Shown here: one piece after another, positions 17,089-26,081 of the stretch
Layout: each line of letters starts with the position of its first letter
Position numbering within the stretch: the stretch's first letter is position 1
From: Rhizobium albus
GTDB taxonomy: Bacteria; Pseudomonadota; Alphaproteobacteria; Rhizobiales; Rhizobiaceae
Length of the DNA: 64,000 bases
Assembly: GCA_030160035.1 (NCBI GenBank)
Contig: BSNO01000003.1
Coordinates: 496,001-560,000, forward strand
Direction: 5' to 3'
Notes under the pieces: generated by a model
What the model was told of the DNA's origin: nothing
Database searches by the model: none
The model's input: the letters and a program-made list of their open reading frames with translations, nothing else
Program-made: the position numbers and the translations under genes

Positions 17089-18081
17089 TCAGAACTGCCA
17101 GCCTGAAGGGACCCAGGCATACGCGTTGTCGGTCCGCAAAATTCGGCCGAGACCGGGAAACGGGTAGTGGAAGCCGAGAACAAGCATCCGATCGGCGGCC
17201 GCTCGATCAAAGATGCGCTGGCGGGCGATTGCCGCCGCTTCCCCATCCCGGTCGGGTCCGGGACGCCAGTTTCGGTCGATATTGACGACCGGGTGATAGG
17301 CAAGGTCCGCGGTGAGGAGCAACTGCTCGCTCCCGGCCTGAACCAGGAATGCAGCCATGCCTGGCGTGTGCCCCGGTGCCGCGATCGTGGTCAGGCCGGG
17401 CAGAATGTCGGTGCCGGCCTCGTAGAGTTCGATATCAGCGGCGAAGGGTTCGAGGCTCGCACGGATGTTCGCCGCGAAGCGTCGCCGGAAATCGGCGGGC
17501 ACCGGCATGTAGGAAAGATCGGGCTCTTCCTCGATGAAGAATGTCCAATCGGCTCTTGGCGCCATGATCGTCGCCCGCGGAAACGCGCGGCTGCCATCCG
17601 GCATCAGCAAATTGCCGACGTGGTCCGGATGCGTGTGCGAAATGACCACCAGGTCGATGTCGTTTCGGGACAGCCCGATGGCTTCAAGATTGGCGAAAAG
17701 TTGCCCGCCATTCGGGCCCATCGTCGTGCCGGCACCCGCTTCAAGGAGGACGCGTCGTCCGTCGATTTCAAGCAACAGGGTGTTCAGGTTCAGCGTCATG
17801 AGATCGGTCGGCAGAAATGCGCGACGCAGAACCTCTTCCAGTTCCGCTTCCGGCGCATCGCCGGCATAGACGGTCGGAGGGCCGCTGATGTTTCCATCGC
17901 TGAGTACGGTCGTCACGATGTCGCCGATGGTGAAGCGATAATAGCCGGCATTGTCCAGCCTCGTGGTCGGCACCGGCGCCGGTTGTGCAGCAACGCCGCT
18001 CAATAGAGGACCAGTCAGTAGCGCCCCCGATGCGCCGGCCATGGCCGTCAGCATGATCTTGCGTCGGTTGCTCGTCAGCAT
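17089..18081 (-). CDS. Exported metallo-beta-lactamase-fold hydrolase
   Basis: 330 residues from the ATG at 18081 (MLTSNRRKIMLTAMAGASGA). This start is preferred because GAGGAG lies six bases before it; an ATG two codons upstream overlaps the ribosome site. The leader with RRK and a hydrophobic Ala/Gly stretch ending VAAQ suggests Tat or Sec export. The zinc-binding motif HTHPDH sits at residues 149-154, with further ligands in TIAAPGHTPGM and LLTADLAYH, so the di-zinc site looks complete. The family includes lactonases, esterases and AHL-lactonase-like enzymes; substrate unknown. It forms a probable operon with the aldo/keto reductase and is divergent from a LysR gene across 128 bases. Confidence 0.85.
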   Translation of the reverse strand: MLTSNRRKIMLTAMAGASGALLTGPLLSGVAAQPAPVPTTRLDNAGYYRFTIGDIVTTVLSDGNISGPPTVYAGDAPEAELEEVLRRAFLPTDLMTLNLNTLLLEIDGRRVLLEAGAGTTMGPNGGQLFANLEAIGLSRNDIDLVVISHTHPDHVGNLLMPDGSRAFPRATIMAPRADWTFFIEEEPDLSYMPVPADFRRRFAANIRASLEPFAADIELYEAGTDILPGLTTIAAPGHTPGMAAFLVQAGSEQLLLTADLAYHPVVNIDRNWRPGPDRDGEAAAIARQRIFDRAAADRMLVLGFHYPFPGLGRILRTDNAYAWVPSGWQF

Positions 18082-18209
18082 GGTCATCTCCTCGTTTATG
18101 CTGGCAGCGGAGCAACCCCGGCTGCCCACTGATCGCGGCGAGAATGACGTGTGGATACTGCAATGATAAGATCACCAAAATCGAACGAGCTGATCTGGAA
18201 AACAGAGCA

Positions 18210-19127
18210 ATGAAATCCATCCGCTTGGACCATCTCGAAACATTTGCGCTGATCGTGCGGTGCGGCGGCTTCCGCGCGGCGGCGGCAGAGCGCGGCGTTT
18301 CGTCCTCCGTCATGAGCCAAACGATGGGTGCCTTGGAACAAGCGCTCGGCCTTCGACTGCTGAACCGGACCACACGGAGCGTTGCACCGACGGAAGCCGG
18401 CGAACGCCTGCTGGAGCGGCTCCGACCGGCGCTCGACGACATCCGCCTTGCGCTCGTCGAACTGGATCAGTTGCGCGAAACGCCGTCGGGGACGCTGCGC
18501 ATCAACGCGCCGGCGCCGGCCGTCGATCACATCCTCTGTCCATTGGCGTTCGACTTCATGGACCTGCATCCCGAAGTCGATGTCGAGATCATCAGCGACG
18601 CCGCGATCATCGACATCGTCGAACAGGGTTTTGATGCGGGTGTCCGTTTTGGTCAGCAACTGGCCCAGGATATGATCGCCGCGCCTCTCGGTCCGGCATT
18701 GCGCTACTCCATCGTCGCCTCCCCGGACTATGTCGCGCGCCATGGCAAACCGGCATCCCCAGCCGATCTCCTCGACCACAATTGCATCCGCCGGCGCTAT
18801 CCCGGTGGGCGCCTGGCGATGTGGTCTTTCGAGAAAGCCGGCGACGCAATGGAAGTCGCACCATCCGGCCGATTGACCCTCAGCTCGGCGCAGGGTGAGC
18901 TCCAGGCTGCGATCGCGGGGCAGGGCATTGCCCATGTGTTCGATGATTATGCCAAAAGCGCCATCGCCGATGGCAGGTTGATCGAACTTATGGTCGACTG
19001 GAGCCCCAGATTGCCGAGCTGGTATCTCTACTATCCCAGCAAGCGGCACCACAGTGCGGCCATGAAGGCGTTCCTGGACTTCGTTCGACGGTCGACGCGG
19101 ACACGGGAGCCCGAAAAGCCGGATTAG
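18210..19127 (+). CDS. LysR-family transcriptional regulator
   Basis: 305 residues from the ATG at 18210 (MKSIRLDHLETFALIVRCGG). The N-terminal winged helix-turn-helix (AAAAERGVSSSVMSQTMGAL, followed by LLNRTTRSVAPTEAG) is typical of the LysR family. The C-terminal periplasmic-binding-like domain ends in LYYPSKRHHSAAMKAFLDFV, the AaeR/DmlR-like subgroup. It is divergent from the MBL-fold gene. LysR proteins usually control the divergent neighbour, so the exported MBL hydrolase and aldo/keto reductase are the probable targets. Its own gene ends 20 bases from the convergent histidine-kinase gene. Confidence 0.88.
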   Translation: MKSIRLDHLETFALIVRCGGFRAAAAERGVSSSVMSQTMGALEQALGLRLLNRTTRSVAPTEAGERLLERLRPALDDIRLALVELDQLRETPSGTLRINAPAPAVDHILCPLAFDFMDLHPEVDVEIISDAAIIDIVEQGFDAGVRFGQQLAQDMIAAPLGPALRYSIVASPDYVARHGKPASPADLLDHNCIRRRYPGGRLAMWSFEKAGDAMEVAPSGRLTLSSAQGELQAAIAGQGIAHVFDDYAKSAIADGRLIELMVDWSPRLPSWYLYYPSKRHHSAAMKAFLDFVRRSTRTREPEKPD

Positions 19128-19146
19128 TTTCGATCTTGGGGAAGCG

Positions 19147-20559
19147 TCAGCCCGGCAAAACGACGGCTGCCTGCAAACCGGGCTCGCGCGGTGACAGGAT
19201 GATGTCGCCGCCATGCTGGCGCGCGATGGCACGGGCTATGGACAGGCCGAGACCGATGCCACCCGTTTCGCGGGAGCGGGAGCCCTCCAGCCGGAAGAAG
19301 GGGGCGAAGACCTCCTCGACGCTGCCGAGCGGGATGCCGGGCCCATCATCCTCGACGAGGATTTTGACGGTCGAAGCCTCGACGACAAGCCGCACTTCGG
19401 CGCCGCCGGCATAACGAACGGCGTTCTCGATGAGGTTCCGGATGACCCGCCGCAAACCCTCCGGCCGGCAGCGATAGTTGAGCCGTTCGCTCGGCACGAA
19501 ACGCACCGGTTGGCCCAGTTCGGCGAGGTCGTCGCACACGCTTTCGACCAGAGCGCTGAGATCAATGGTTCGCGTCTGCTCCGCGCTCGTTTCCTGGCTC
19601 GCAAGCGACAGGGTGGATTCCGTCATGGCCTGCATCTCGTCGATGGTCTCGAGCATCCGATCCTGCAGTTCGGGATCTTCGACCAATTCCGCGCGCAGCC
19701 TGAGCGTCGTCAAGGGCGTGCGCAGGTCATGGCCGATCGCCGCAAGCATCCGCGTTCGATCGGCAACGAAGCGATGAAGGCGCTCCTGCATGCTGTTGAA
19801 AGCAATGGTCATGCGCCGGATGTCTTCCGGGCCGCTCTCACGCAGCGGTGCAACCGGCTCACCGCGCCCCAGGGTTTCCGCTGCTTTTGTCAGCTGGCGC
19901 AGAGGGCTTGCGATACGCCGCACCGTCAGCACGCCGACCAGCGAAACGAGGATGGCTGTCAGTGTCAGAGACAGTGGCACATGGGTTCGCCAGATCGAGG
20001 GGTTGATGGCCTTGTAAAAGGCCGCGTTTAAAACCTGGCCGTCATCGAGCGGCACGATGACGCCGGCGCCACTTCGTTTCGCGAAGTCCAGATAGCGGGC
20101 CATGACCGGCAGTTCCGCCTGGCCCGTAGCCGGCATCGTCCAGGTTGCGCCGTCCAGGAAGTATTGCGCATCGGCACTCGCTGGCAGGCTGGTGGCATTG
20201 TCCACCCTATCCTCGTCGCTGAGCATGTCGCCAAGCGGGATCTGGAACTGGGCGAATGCTTGCTGCACCCATTGGTCCAAGGCGACGGGCCTGCCATCGG
20301 AGATCCAGAAACGCGATGTGTCGGTGCTGCTGATGCGAATGAGATCGTAGCGCAGCTCATCGGGTGCGGTCTCGACCAGCCGGGACACCGCAGCAGCGCG
20401 GTTGCTCAATTCGGCGCGGGCGGAGGCGCGTAGATCGGCCTGCAGATAATCCCACATGATCACGAGGCCAATGGCCTGCGACGCGAAGAGGGCGACCAGC
20501 ATCCATGACAGAAGCTGCGCGGTCAGGCTTTTTTGCCAGAGGCCGAACAGGGACTTCAT
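19147..20559 (-). CDS. Sensor histidine kinase of an OmpR-type pair
   Basis: 470 residues. Two membrane helices, at about 13-36 and 170-190, bracket a periplasmic sensor of roughly 130 residues. A HAMP domain (RRIASPLRQLTKAAETLGRG) follows, then the phospho-acceptor helix AAIGHDLRTPLTTLRLRAEL with its conserved His. The ATPase domain has N-box NLIENAVRYAG, G1 VEDDGPGIP and G2 GGIGLGLSIARAIA. All kinase motifs are intact. The gene overlaps the upstream response-regulator gene by four bases, so the pair is translationally coupled. The sensed signal is unknown. The two 125-base repeats, one beside this operon and one before iorAB, suggest that the oxidoreductase operon is a target. Confidence 0.9.
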   Translation of the reverse strand: MKSLFGLWQKSLTAQLLSWMLVALFASQAIGLVIMWDYLQADLRASARAELSNRAAAVSRLVETAPDELRYDLIRISSTDTSRFWISDGRPVALDQWVQQAFAQFQIPLGDMLSDEDRVDNATSLPASADAQYFLDGATWTMPATGQAELPVMARYLDFAKRSGAGVIVPLDDGQVLNAAFYKAINPSIWRTHVPLSLTLTAILVSLVGVLTVRRIASPLRQLTKAAETLGRGEPVAPLRESGPEDIRRMTIAFNSMQERLHRFVADRTRMLAAIGHDLRTPLTTLRLRAELVEDPELQDRMLETIDEMQAMTESTLSLASQETSAEQTRTIDLSALVESVCDDLAELGQPVRFVPSERLNYRCRPEGLRRVIRNLIENAVRYAGGAEVRLVVEASTVKILVEDDGPGIPLGSVEEVFAPFFRLEGSRSRETGGIGLGLSIARAIARQHGGDIILSPREPGLQAAVVLPG

Positions 20560-21281
20560 ACGGCGTAGACCTCCGGCATGAAGCTGTAGCCGCCGCCACG
20601 GTGCGTCTGGATGATCGTCGGGTTCTTCGGGTCGATCTCCACCTTCCGGCGCAGGCGGCTGATCTGGTTGTCGATCGACCTGTCGAAGGGGTCGGCTTCC
20701 CGCCCGACCGTGAGATCGAGCAATTGATCGCGGCTCAAGACCATGCCGGGGTGTTCGACGAACACTTTCATCAGACGGAACTCCGCGGTCGACAGAGGCA
20801 CGCCGACGCCGTCGTCACTTTGCAGTTCGCGGCGCCCGAGATTGAGGACCCAGCGGTCGAAGCGCATGGATCCCGTCCGTCGCGCGGCGCGCTGTGGCGG
20901 CAGGCTGTTGACCCTGCGCAGCACGGCCTTGATGCGCGCCAGAAGCTCGCGGGATGAGAAAGGTTTGACGAGGTAATCGTCGGCGCCGAGTTCCAGTCCG
21001 ATGACGCGGTCGGTCTCATCCGTGCGGGCCGTCAGAAAGATGATCGGGATCGCCGAACCGGCGCGTGCACGCAATTCGCGGCACAGAGTGAGGCCGTCTT
21101 CACCGGGCATCATGATGTCGAGGACGACGAGGTCCGGTGCCCCGCGTTCCACGAGGCGGCGCAACGCCGTGCCGTTTTCGGCAGTGCTCACCCTATAGCC
21201 CTGTTGCTGCAGGTATTTGCCGACCAACTCGCGGATCTCGCGATGATCATCGACGACGGCAATGTGCGGCACGTGCTCCAT
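20556..21281 (-). CDS. OmpR-family response regulator
   Basis: 241 residues. The receiver domain has the acidic pair in IAVVDDHREI, the phospho-acceptor Asp in DLVVLDIMMPGEDG, Thr in FLTAR and Lys in YLVKPFSSREL. The winged-helix effector domain ends in IDNQISRLRRKVEIDPKNP and IQTHRGGGYSFMPEV. It is the first gene of the kinase operon. A 125-base element with paired TGTA-N6-TGTA half-sites lies 66 bases upstream of its start, so autoregulation is likely; the same element precedes iorAB. Family assignment is secure. Confidence 0.92.
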   Translation of the reverse strand: MEHVPHIAVVDDHREIRELVGKYLQQQGYRVSTAENGTALRRLVERGAPDLVVLDIMMPGEDGLTLCRELRARAGSAIPIIFLTARTDETDRVIGLELGADDYLVKPFSSRELLARIKAVLRRVNSLPPQRAARRTGSMRFDRWVLNLGRRELQSDDGVGVPLSTAEFRLMKVFVEHPGMVLSRDQLLDLTVGREADPFDRSIDNQISRLRRKVEIDPKNPTIIQTHRGGGYSFMPEVYAV

Positions 21282-21346
21282 GGTGGCCTCGGTGTCTGAA
21301 GAACAACCGCCTTATAACGCCGTCCGGCCCGTGAGGCTCGCGGGAA

Positions 21347-21471
21347 ACTGTATCCGTTTGTAACGGCGGTGGCGCGGATTGGGCGTGCGGGCGCTAGAGC
21401 GGATACAAATCAGTACAATCGGTGACACGCCCGGCACAGCCCCGCGACCGACGGCGCCTAGCTTGCTCCTC
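21347..21471 (+). repeat. 125-base direct repeat, copy 2, upstream of the response regulator
   Basis: The same element as 12088-12212 and in the same orientation, 119 of 125 bases identical. Here it sits upstream of the minus-strand response-regulator gene, and its plus-strand direction leads to no intact gene. The paired TGTA-N6-TGTA sites are fully conserved. The two copies bound a 9.1 kb segment that starts with iorAB and ends with the kinase/regulator pair. Confidence 0.8.
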
Positions 21472-21561
21472 AAGACCGCGACGTCATTGTGGGCTTTCGA
21501 CCTGTTCCAGCGACGACGAGAAGGTGATCTTTAGCCTCGTTCAAAGCCGACAATTCCGCAC

Positions 21562-22078
21562 TCAGTCCTGAGCGGTCGGCCGCACCACTATGCTGCCGAT
21601 CTCGACGTCATCAGGCTGTTCGATTGCGAAAGCGATGGCGCGTGCAATTGCATCCGGCGAAATGGCGATCTCCTGCTTCTGCTTGTTGATGGCCGCTTTG
21701 ATATCGGGATCTGTAATTGAAGCCGTGGCAAAGTTCGTATCCACGAAACCAGGCGATACTTCCGTCACTCGCAGATGAGGTCCAGACTCCTGCCGAAGCG
21801 TCTCGGTAGCTGTCCTGAGAGCATTCTTCGTTGCAGCGTAGACGCCCATTGCCGGGGTGATCTTCAACCCGGCAGTCGACAGAACATTGATCACATGGCC
21901 TTGCTGTTGACGCGCGAAGACCGGGAGTGCCGCAGCGATCCCATAGAGCGCGCCCCTGAGGTTAACGTCGATCATGGCATTCCACCCGTCGACATCCAGC
22001 GCATCAAAGCGCGATATGGGGCCGATGCCGGCGTTGTTGACGATGACGTCAAGGCGGCCGAAGCGCTCGCTCACACTC
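21562..22078 (-). pseudogene. N-terminally truncated short-chain dehydrogenase
   Basis: The frame carries the second part of a short-chain dehydrogenase: RLDVIVNNAGIG with the NNAG motif, the catalytic Ser region NVLSTAGLKITPAMGVYAAT followed by Tyr and Lys in VYAATKNAL, and a PGFVDT loop. The nucleotide-binding first strand with TGxxxGIG and about 75 residues are missing. SDR-like sequence begins only at about 22074, directly after the stop codon of the upstream AraC-type gene (22079). The longer open frame up to 22188 is AraC coding DNA read in another frame. Without the NAD-binding half the protein should be inactive. A deletion fused the dehydrogenase end to the end of the regulator gene. 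Confidence 0.75.
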
Positions 22079-22972
22079 CTAAGCGGCTGGCTGCATCCGC
22101 GCCTTTGCCGCCTTGATGTCGCGGGCAGGCGGAGAGCCAAACATCCGCCCATACTCCCGCGTGAATTGCGGGACGCTTTCGTAGCCAACAGCGTATGCCG
22201 CGTTGCTGATCATCTGCCCTTCGGACAGCATCAGCCGTCGGGCCTCGATCAAACGGAGCTGCTTCTGAAACTGCAGCGGCGACAATGAGGTGATCGCTCG
22301 AAAGTGCTCATGGAAGGACGATATGCTCATTCTTGCAACCTGGGCCAGATGGTCGACCCTCAACGGTTGGGCGAACTCCTCACGGATCAGTGAGACCGCG
22401 CGCGAAATGCGTTGGGCGTGACTGTCCATGACACCCAGGGCGCGAATGGCGCCCCCATGTCGACCAGACAGCAGCCAGAAATGCAGCTCGCGGATGAGCG
22501 CCGGCTGCAGAATATGCACCGATGCGGGTCTGTCGAGAAGGCGCATCAATCGCAACGCCGAGTCAATCACTTCCGTTTCGGTTGGATCGACGCATACGGG
22601 TGCGCCAGCGATAAACGGCGAGAAGCCCATCTCGACGACGAGATTTTCGACAACAGCAAGATCCAGGTCGATGACAAGCGCCAGATAGGGGGCGGCCAGG
22701 CTCGCTTGAGTTATCTGGCTGACTGTCGGCACATCGGCGGTAATGAGAAGAGAATCTCCGGCGCCGAAGTCGAATGTCTTGTTCCCCATGGTGACGCGCT
22801 TCTTGCCTTGAAGCACGAGAGCGACAAGCGGCCGGTTGATGGCATACTGCAAAGCCGTCGGCGCAGTTTCGCGGATGACGGTGAGATACGGAATGGGTGT
22901 CTTGATAACGCCGGTCCCATTCGCGTGTGTCTCTGCGAAGTTTTGAACGGTTTTGAGCAGATCGTGGGCCAT
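22079..22972 (-). CDS. AraC-family transcriptional regulator
   Basis: 297 residues. The N-terminal cupin-like arm domain resembles AraC_N proteins of the YqhC type (LQYAINRPLVALVLQGKKRV). Two helix-turn-helix motifs lie in the last 100 residues (RVDHLAQVARMSISSFHEHF; ISNAAYAVGYESVPQFTREY). It is intact. It is divergent, across 434 bases, from an intact short-chain dehydrogenase gene at 23407, the usual arrangement for control of a neighbouring reductase. Its 3' end touches a truncated dehydrogenase on the same strand, which may have been its original partner. Confidence 0.88.
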   Translation of the reverse strand: MAHDLLKTVQNFAETHANGTGVIKTPIPYLTVIRETAPTALQYAINRPLVALVLQGKKRVTMGNKTFDFGAGDSLLITADVPTVSQITQASLAAPYLALVIDLDLAVVENLVVEMGFSPFIAGAPVCVDPTETEVIDSALRLMRLLDRPASVHILQPALIRELHFWLLSGRHGGAIRALGVMDSHAQRISRAVSLIREEFAQPLRVDHLAQVARMSISSFHEHFRAITSLSPLQFQKQLRLIEARRLMLSEGQMISNAAYAVGYESVPQFTREYGRMFGSPPARDIKAAKARMQPAA

Positions 22973-23406
22973 GGTCTCCTTCTAGATCATGCAACTCAGG
23001 CCCACAATATCCGTCGGAGGAATAGGCAATAATCTCCGAGTTTCCGGCAACTTGCGTGTTTTGGGAGCCCTGCACGCCGGATGACCCATGCCCTCATCAA
23101 AGCGGATGTTGCCTCGGCGGCGCTGCTCAAGGTTTGGAGCCTCAGCCAAGCACTACGCAGTGAGCTCGAAATGCCAGGCGGTTGCATCGCAGTAGAAAAC
23201 TAGTGGTGGCGCTGGCGGTGTTCGACGCACAGTGCACCGGCAAACGATATTCGGTCACGCAGCACGTCATGAAGCCCTGGCGTTGATTTGAAGTTCGAAG
23301 CAGCTGCGGACAAATAAGCAAGAACGCCCGACGATCCGGCAACTTCCCAAGCATCCGCTGGACGATAGTGGGCTCTTACAGAACCCATCAGCAAAGGACT
23401 TATCTG
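22973..23406. other. Divergent intergenic region AraC / dehydrogenase
   Basis: 434 bases between two divergent genes, expected to hold both promoters and the regulator's operators. Short frames in it have no ribosome site or recognisable product. I see no strong inverted repeat. Confidence 0.45.
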
Positions 23407-24162
23407 ATGACCACCATCTCAATAGTTACAGGCGGTAGTCGCGGCTTGGGGCGCAACACGGCCGTCAGCATCGCCCGTCGCGGCGGTGACGTTATCCTGA
23501 CTTACCTCAATGGCACCGAGGCCGCCCAGGCCGTCGTTGAAGAAATCGAAGGTCTTGGCCGCAAGGCCGTCTCTCTTTCTCTGGACGTCAGCGACATATC
23601 CGCTTTGCCCAGGTTCGTGCAACGCGTGAACTCCGCGCTGCAGTCGACATGGGGTCGGACCAATTTTGATCACCTCATCAACAATGCCGGCCACGGCGAG
23701 ATGGCTTCGATCGCAGAGACGACCGAAGGGCAGTTCGATGGCCTGTTCAACGTCCACGTCAAGGGTGTCTTCTTCCTGACGCAGGCACTGCTGCCGCTGC
23801 TCGTGAACGGAGGTCGCATCATCAACTTTTCGTCGGGTCTGACCCGTGTTTCGAACCCCGGCTTTTCGGCTTATTCGGCTGCCAAGGGCGCGGTAGAGAT
23901 TTTGACGCTCTATATGGCCAAGGAGTTCGCTGATCGCGGCATTACTGCCAATGCAGTGGCGCCAGGTGCGATCGAGACAGACTTCCTCGGAGGTGCGGTC
24001 CGCGACACGCCAGCGTACAACGAGGCATTTGCCGGGATGACAGCACTCGGTCGAGTAGGACTACCCGACGATATCGGGCCGGCAATCGCGAGCCTGCTCG
24101 GTCCGGAAAATCGTTGGGTCACGGCACAGCGGATTGAGGTGTCTGGCGGTCAGAACATCTGA
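23407..24162 (+). CDS. Short-chain dehydrogenase/reductase (SDR)
   Basis: 251 residues from the ATG at 23407 (MTTISIVTGGSRGLGRNTAV). Classical SDR: the cofactor motif TGGSRGLG at 8-15, NNAG in HLINNAGHGE, catalytic Ser in INFSSGLTRV, Tyr and Lys in YSAAKGAVEI, and PGAIETDFLG. The short acidic loop after strand two does not clearly set NAD against NADP. Substrate unknown. The gene is divergent from the AraC-type regulator, its likely controller, and is followed by a decayed AraC tail on the other strand. Confidence 0.88.
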   Translation: MTTISIVTGGSRGLGRNTAVSIARRGGDVILTYLNGTEAAQAVVEEIEGLGRKAVSLSLDVSDISALPRFVQRVNSALQSTWGRTNFDHLINNAGHGEMASIAETTEGQFDGLFNVHVKGVFFLTQALLPLLVNGGRIINFSSGLTRVSNPGFSAYSAAKGAVEILTLYMAKEFADRGITANAVAPGAIETDFLGGAVRDTPAYNEAFAGMTALGRVGLPDDIGPAIASLLGPENRWVTAQRIEVSGGQNI

Positions 24163-24228
24163 CATCGGGGCTGCTTTAGCACTTAGATCGAGTTCCCGAT
24201 GAGGCCGCCGGTTACAACGCGGCGGCCT

Positions 24229-24465
24229 CTAGTTCCAGCAGTAGAGCAGGGGCGTTGCGCCCATGGCGTCGCCTCCGTGCCCCTGGCTGAAGTTCACAGA
24301 GGCGACACCAGGATCGCTGCGCAATCGCGCCGCGTCGTGGGAGGAAGGCAGGCTAAAGAGGCGGGCATAGTCTCGGCTGAAATGCACAAGGCTATCGTTT
24401 CCTACCCGGCTGGCCGCACGGCTTACTTCGGATTCGCCGACGGGCAGCCATCTTGCGGCCTATAA
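24229..24465 (-). pseudogene. C-terminal remnant of a second AraC-family regulator
   Basis: On the minus strand the frame reads GESEVSRAASRVGNDSLVHF, then SRDYARLFSLPSSHDAARLR, ending at the stop at 24231-24229. This matches the last helix-turn-helix of AraC proteins, where a GYxSxSQFSRDYxRLFG pattern is normal. An in-frame TAG lies just upstream at about 24466, and no N-terminal part exists nearby. The key residues have drifted (GND for GYE, VHF for SQF), so it looks old. The plus-strand frame over the same bases is its shadow. Confidence 0.55.
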
Positions 24466-24472
24466 TCGCTGC

Positions 24473-24951
24473 GTTTTTTGAAACCTTCGCGGGCTGTTGC
24501 ACGTAGGCGCCTTGAAGTGGCGGTGAAGGGATGAACGTTTATTCCCGCGATGTCTGCCAATTCCTCGCACGGCAGGGGCTTGCTTGGGTGCATATCACGC
24601 TTGCCGACTGCGCACCGGACCTAGTTCACGATGTTCCGGCTGCTTGAAACGGATAGATTTCAATCCTTGTCGACGGCAGAAGGGGATGGGTGAATCCTAG
24701 GCGGATGGCGGGAGCCCTTGTTCGCAGCACGATAAAGTGCAGCAAAAGCGAGTTGTCCGGGAATACGGTAAGCACTCGATAAGAACCCATTTTAATCAAA
24801 TGATGCTGGAGCCTGATGGTTAAACATCAGATATGCCAAATATAAGAAGTATCAAAGGCTTTGCAGTTAAGGTTAATAGATCTTTAAGGCGGACTAGACC
24901 CAAATGCTGTGATACCGAACTCGTGCCACTCCGGATTGTACCGAGTTGAGT
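24473..24951. other. AT-richer intergenic region upstream of the LuxR-type gene
   Basis: About 480 bases with no supported gene. From about 24780 it is clearly lower in GC than its surroundings, which fits a promoter or leader region for the regulator at 24952. No convincing inverted repeat was found. Confidence 0.4.
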
Positions 24952-25605
24952 ATGTCGAACATAGCCATCATCACGGATAGTGCCTTATTATCGACTGTAA
25001 TCGATCGCGCAGTTGCTGCCTCCTTTGATGGCACGCGGCGGCAGTTTGGTTTCCGTTCGATCCCGCAAGGGGAAAATCTTCGAGACAGCATCGTGATCAT
25101 CGATGCAGTCTCGCCCGATGCCGTCATTCAGTTGCTGGAGGCACGGCGAGAGACGGTCGATCTGGAGCGCACCATCATCCTGATGCGATCCGATCAATTT
25201 TGTGAAGACTATTCATCCATAGTCGGGCGCGTCGGCGGGTTGCTGCCTGCTGACTTCAGCGTCGAAGAAATCGCGCTCGCGGCGAAACTTGTTCGGCGAG
25301 GATTGTCGATGGTTCCCTCAGCTGTATTTGCGTCACTAGACGCCGACGAATTTGCTGATGCGGCAACGGATGCAGCGCCTTTGACAGAGCGCGAAGACAG
25401 CGTGCTCGATCTCATCGCCGAGGGCGCTGGGAACAAGACGATCGCCCGACGCCTGAATATCAGCGACAGCACGGTTCGCGTTCACGTCCGGTCAATCATG
25501 AAAAAGCTCGGCGTCCAGAACAGGACGCAAGCGGCACTGCGCGCCGTACTTCAGCGTACGCCACAACGGCAAAGCGCTTCGGTAAAGCTGCCCTTCAAAC
25601 GGTAG
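24952..25605 (+). CDS. LuxR/NarL-type regulator with a degenerate receiver-like domain
   Basis: 217 residues from the ATG at 24952 (MSNIAIITDSAL); a TTG two codons upstream is possible and neither has a strong ribosome site. Residues 1-115 resemble a receiver or pseudo-receiver (SIVIIDAVSPDAVIQLL), lacking the usual acidic pair. The C-terminal domain is a textbook LuxR helix-turn-helix (LTEREDSVLDLIAEGAGNKT; ISDSTVRVHVRSIMKKLGVQ). It is the last gene before the 17.4 kb exoprotein gene and in the same orientation, 477 bases away. Control of that gene and of exopolysaccharide or surface functions is plausible by position only. Confidence 0.85.
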   Translation: MSNIAIITDSALLSTVIDRAVAASFDGTRRQFGFRSIPQGENLRDSIVIIDAVSPDAVIQLLEARRETVDLERTIILMRSDQFCEDYSSIVGRVGGLLPADFSVEEIALAAKLVRRGLSMVPSAVFASLDADEFADAATDAAPLTEREDSVLDLIAEGAGNKTIARRLNISDSTVRVHVRSIMKKLGVQNRTQAALRAVLQRTPQRQSASVKLPFKR

Positions 25606-26081
25606 TCTCACTCTTCAAGCGGAAACGAAATCACCCGCCGTTTGCCGCCATATCGGTGCTGAGGTGCAAGCACCTTAGCCATTGATCGATGCATGCCTCA
25701 GAATCAATGCATGGGATTATCTGCCTCCACCGGCGCGAATTCAAGCCGGTGGTAATGTGCGATTCTGCACAACGTATTCAGTTTGAGGCGACATTTGTGC
25801 CGAATGGCTTACTCTCCAAAACCAACTTCCGCGGGAAGCACAAGGCTGCGCTTATATATATGCCGAATGTCGCTTCGTCCGGCACGTTATGTTTATCCAA
25901 GCAGGCGTTACTAAGCGATTCGCTTAGATCTGAGTGGCTTGAGTAGGTCATTTGGCCCCCATAGAGCGACCTTTCTTCTATATCCCGCCGGCACGGCCCA
26001 TGAAATCCTTAAGGCAACGTTAACGCTCGTGTGTCCGGGCATGAGGGACGTACATCAGCGTGGTCTCTCAAAGGGGGAATC
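25606..26081. other. Leader region of the giant exoprotein gene
   Basis: 476 bases between the LuxR-type gene and the start of the giant gene. It holds one perfect hairpin (25727-25752) and the ribosome site AAGGGGG just before 26082. Short frames within it look non-coding. Confidence 0.45.
25727..25752 (+). terminator. Hairpin after the LuxR-type gene
   Basis: CCACCGGC (25727-25734) pairs perfectly with GCCGGTGG (25745-25752) across a ten-base loop, about 120 bases after the regulator's stop. There is no T-run, so it may be a weak terminator or a leader structure. Confidence 0.35.

Noticed and set aside
24199..24465. Plus-strand 88-codon frame after the SDR gene.
   Set aside because: The opposite strand reads as an AraC C-terminal end, which explains the open frame better.
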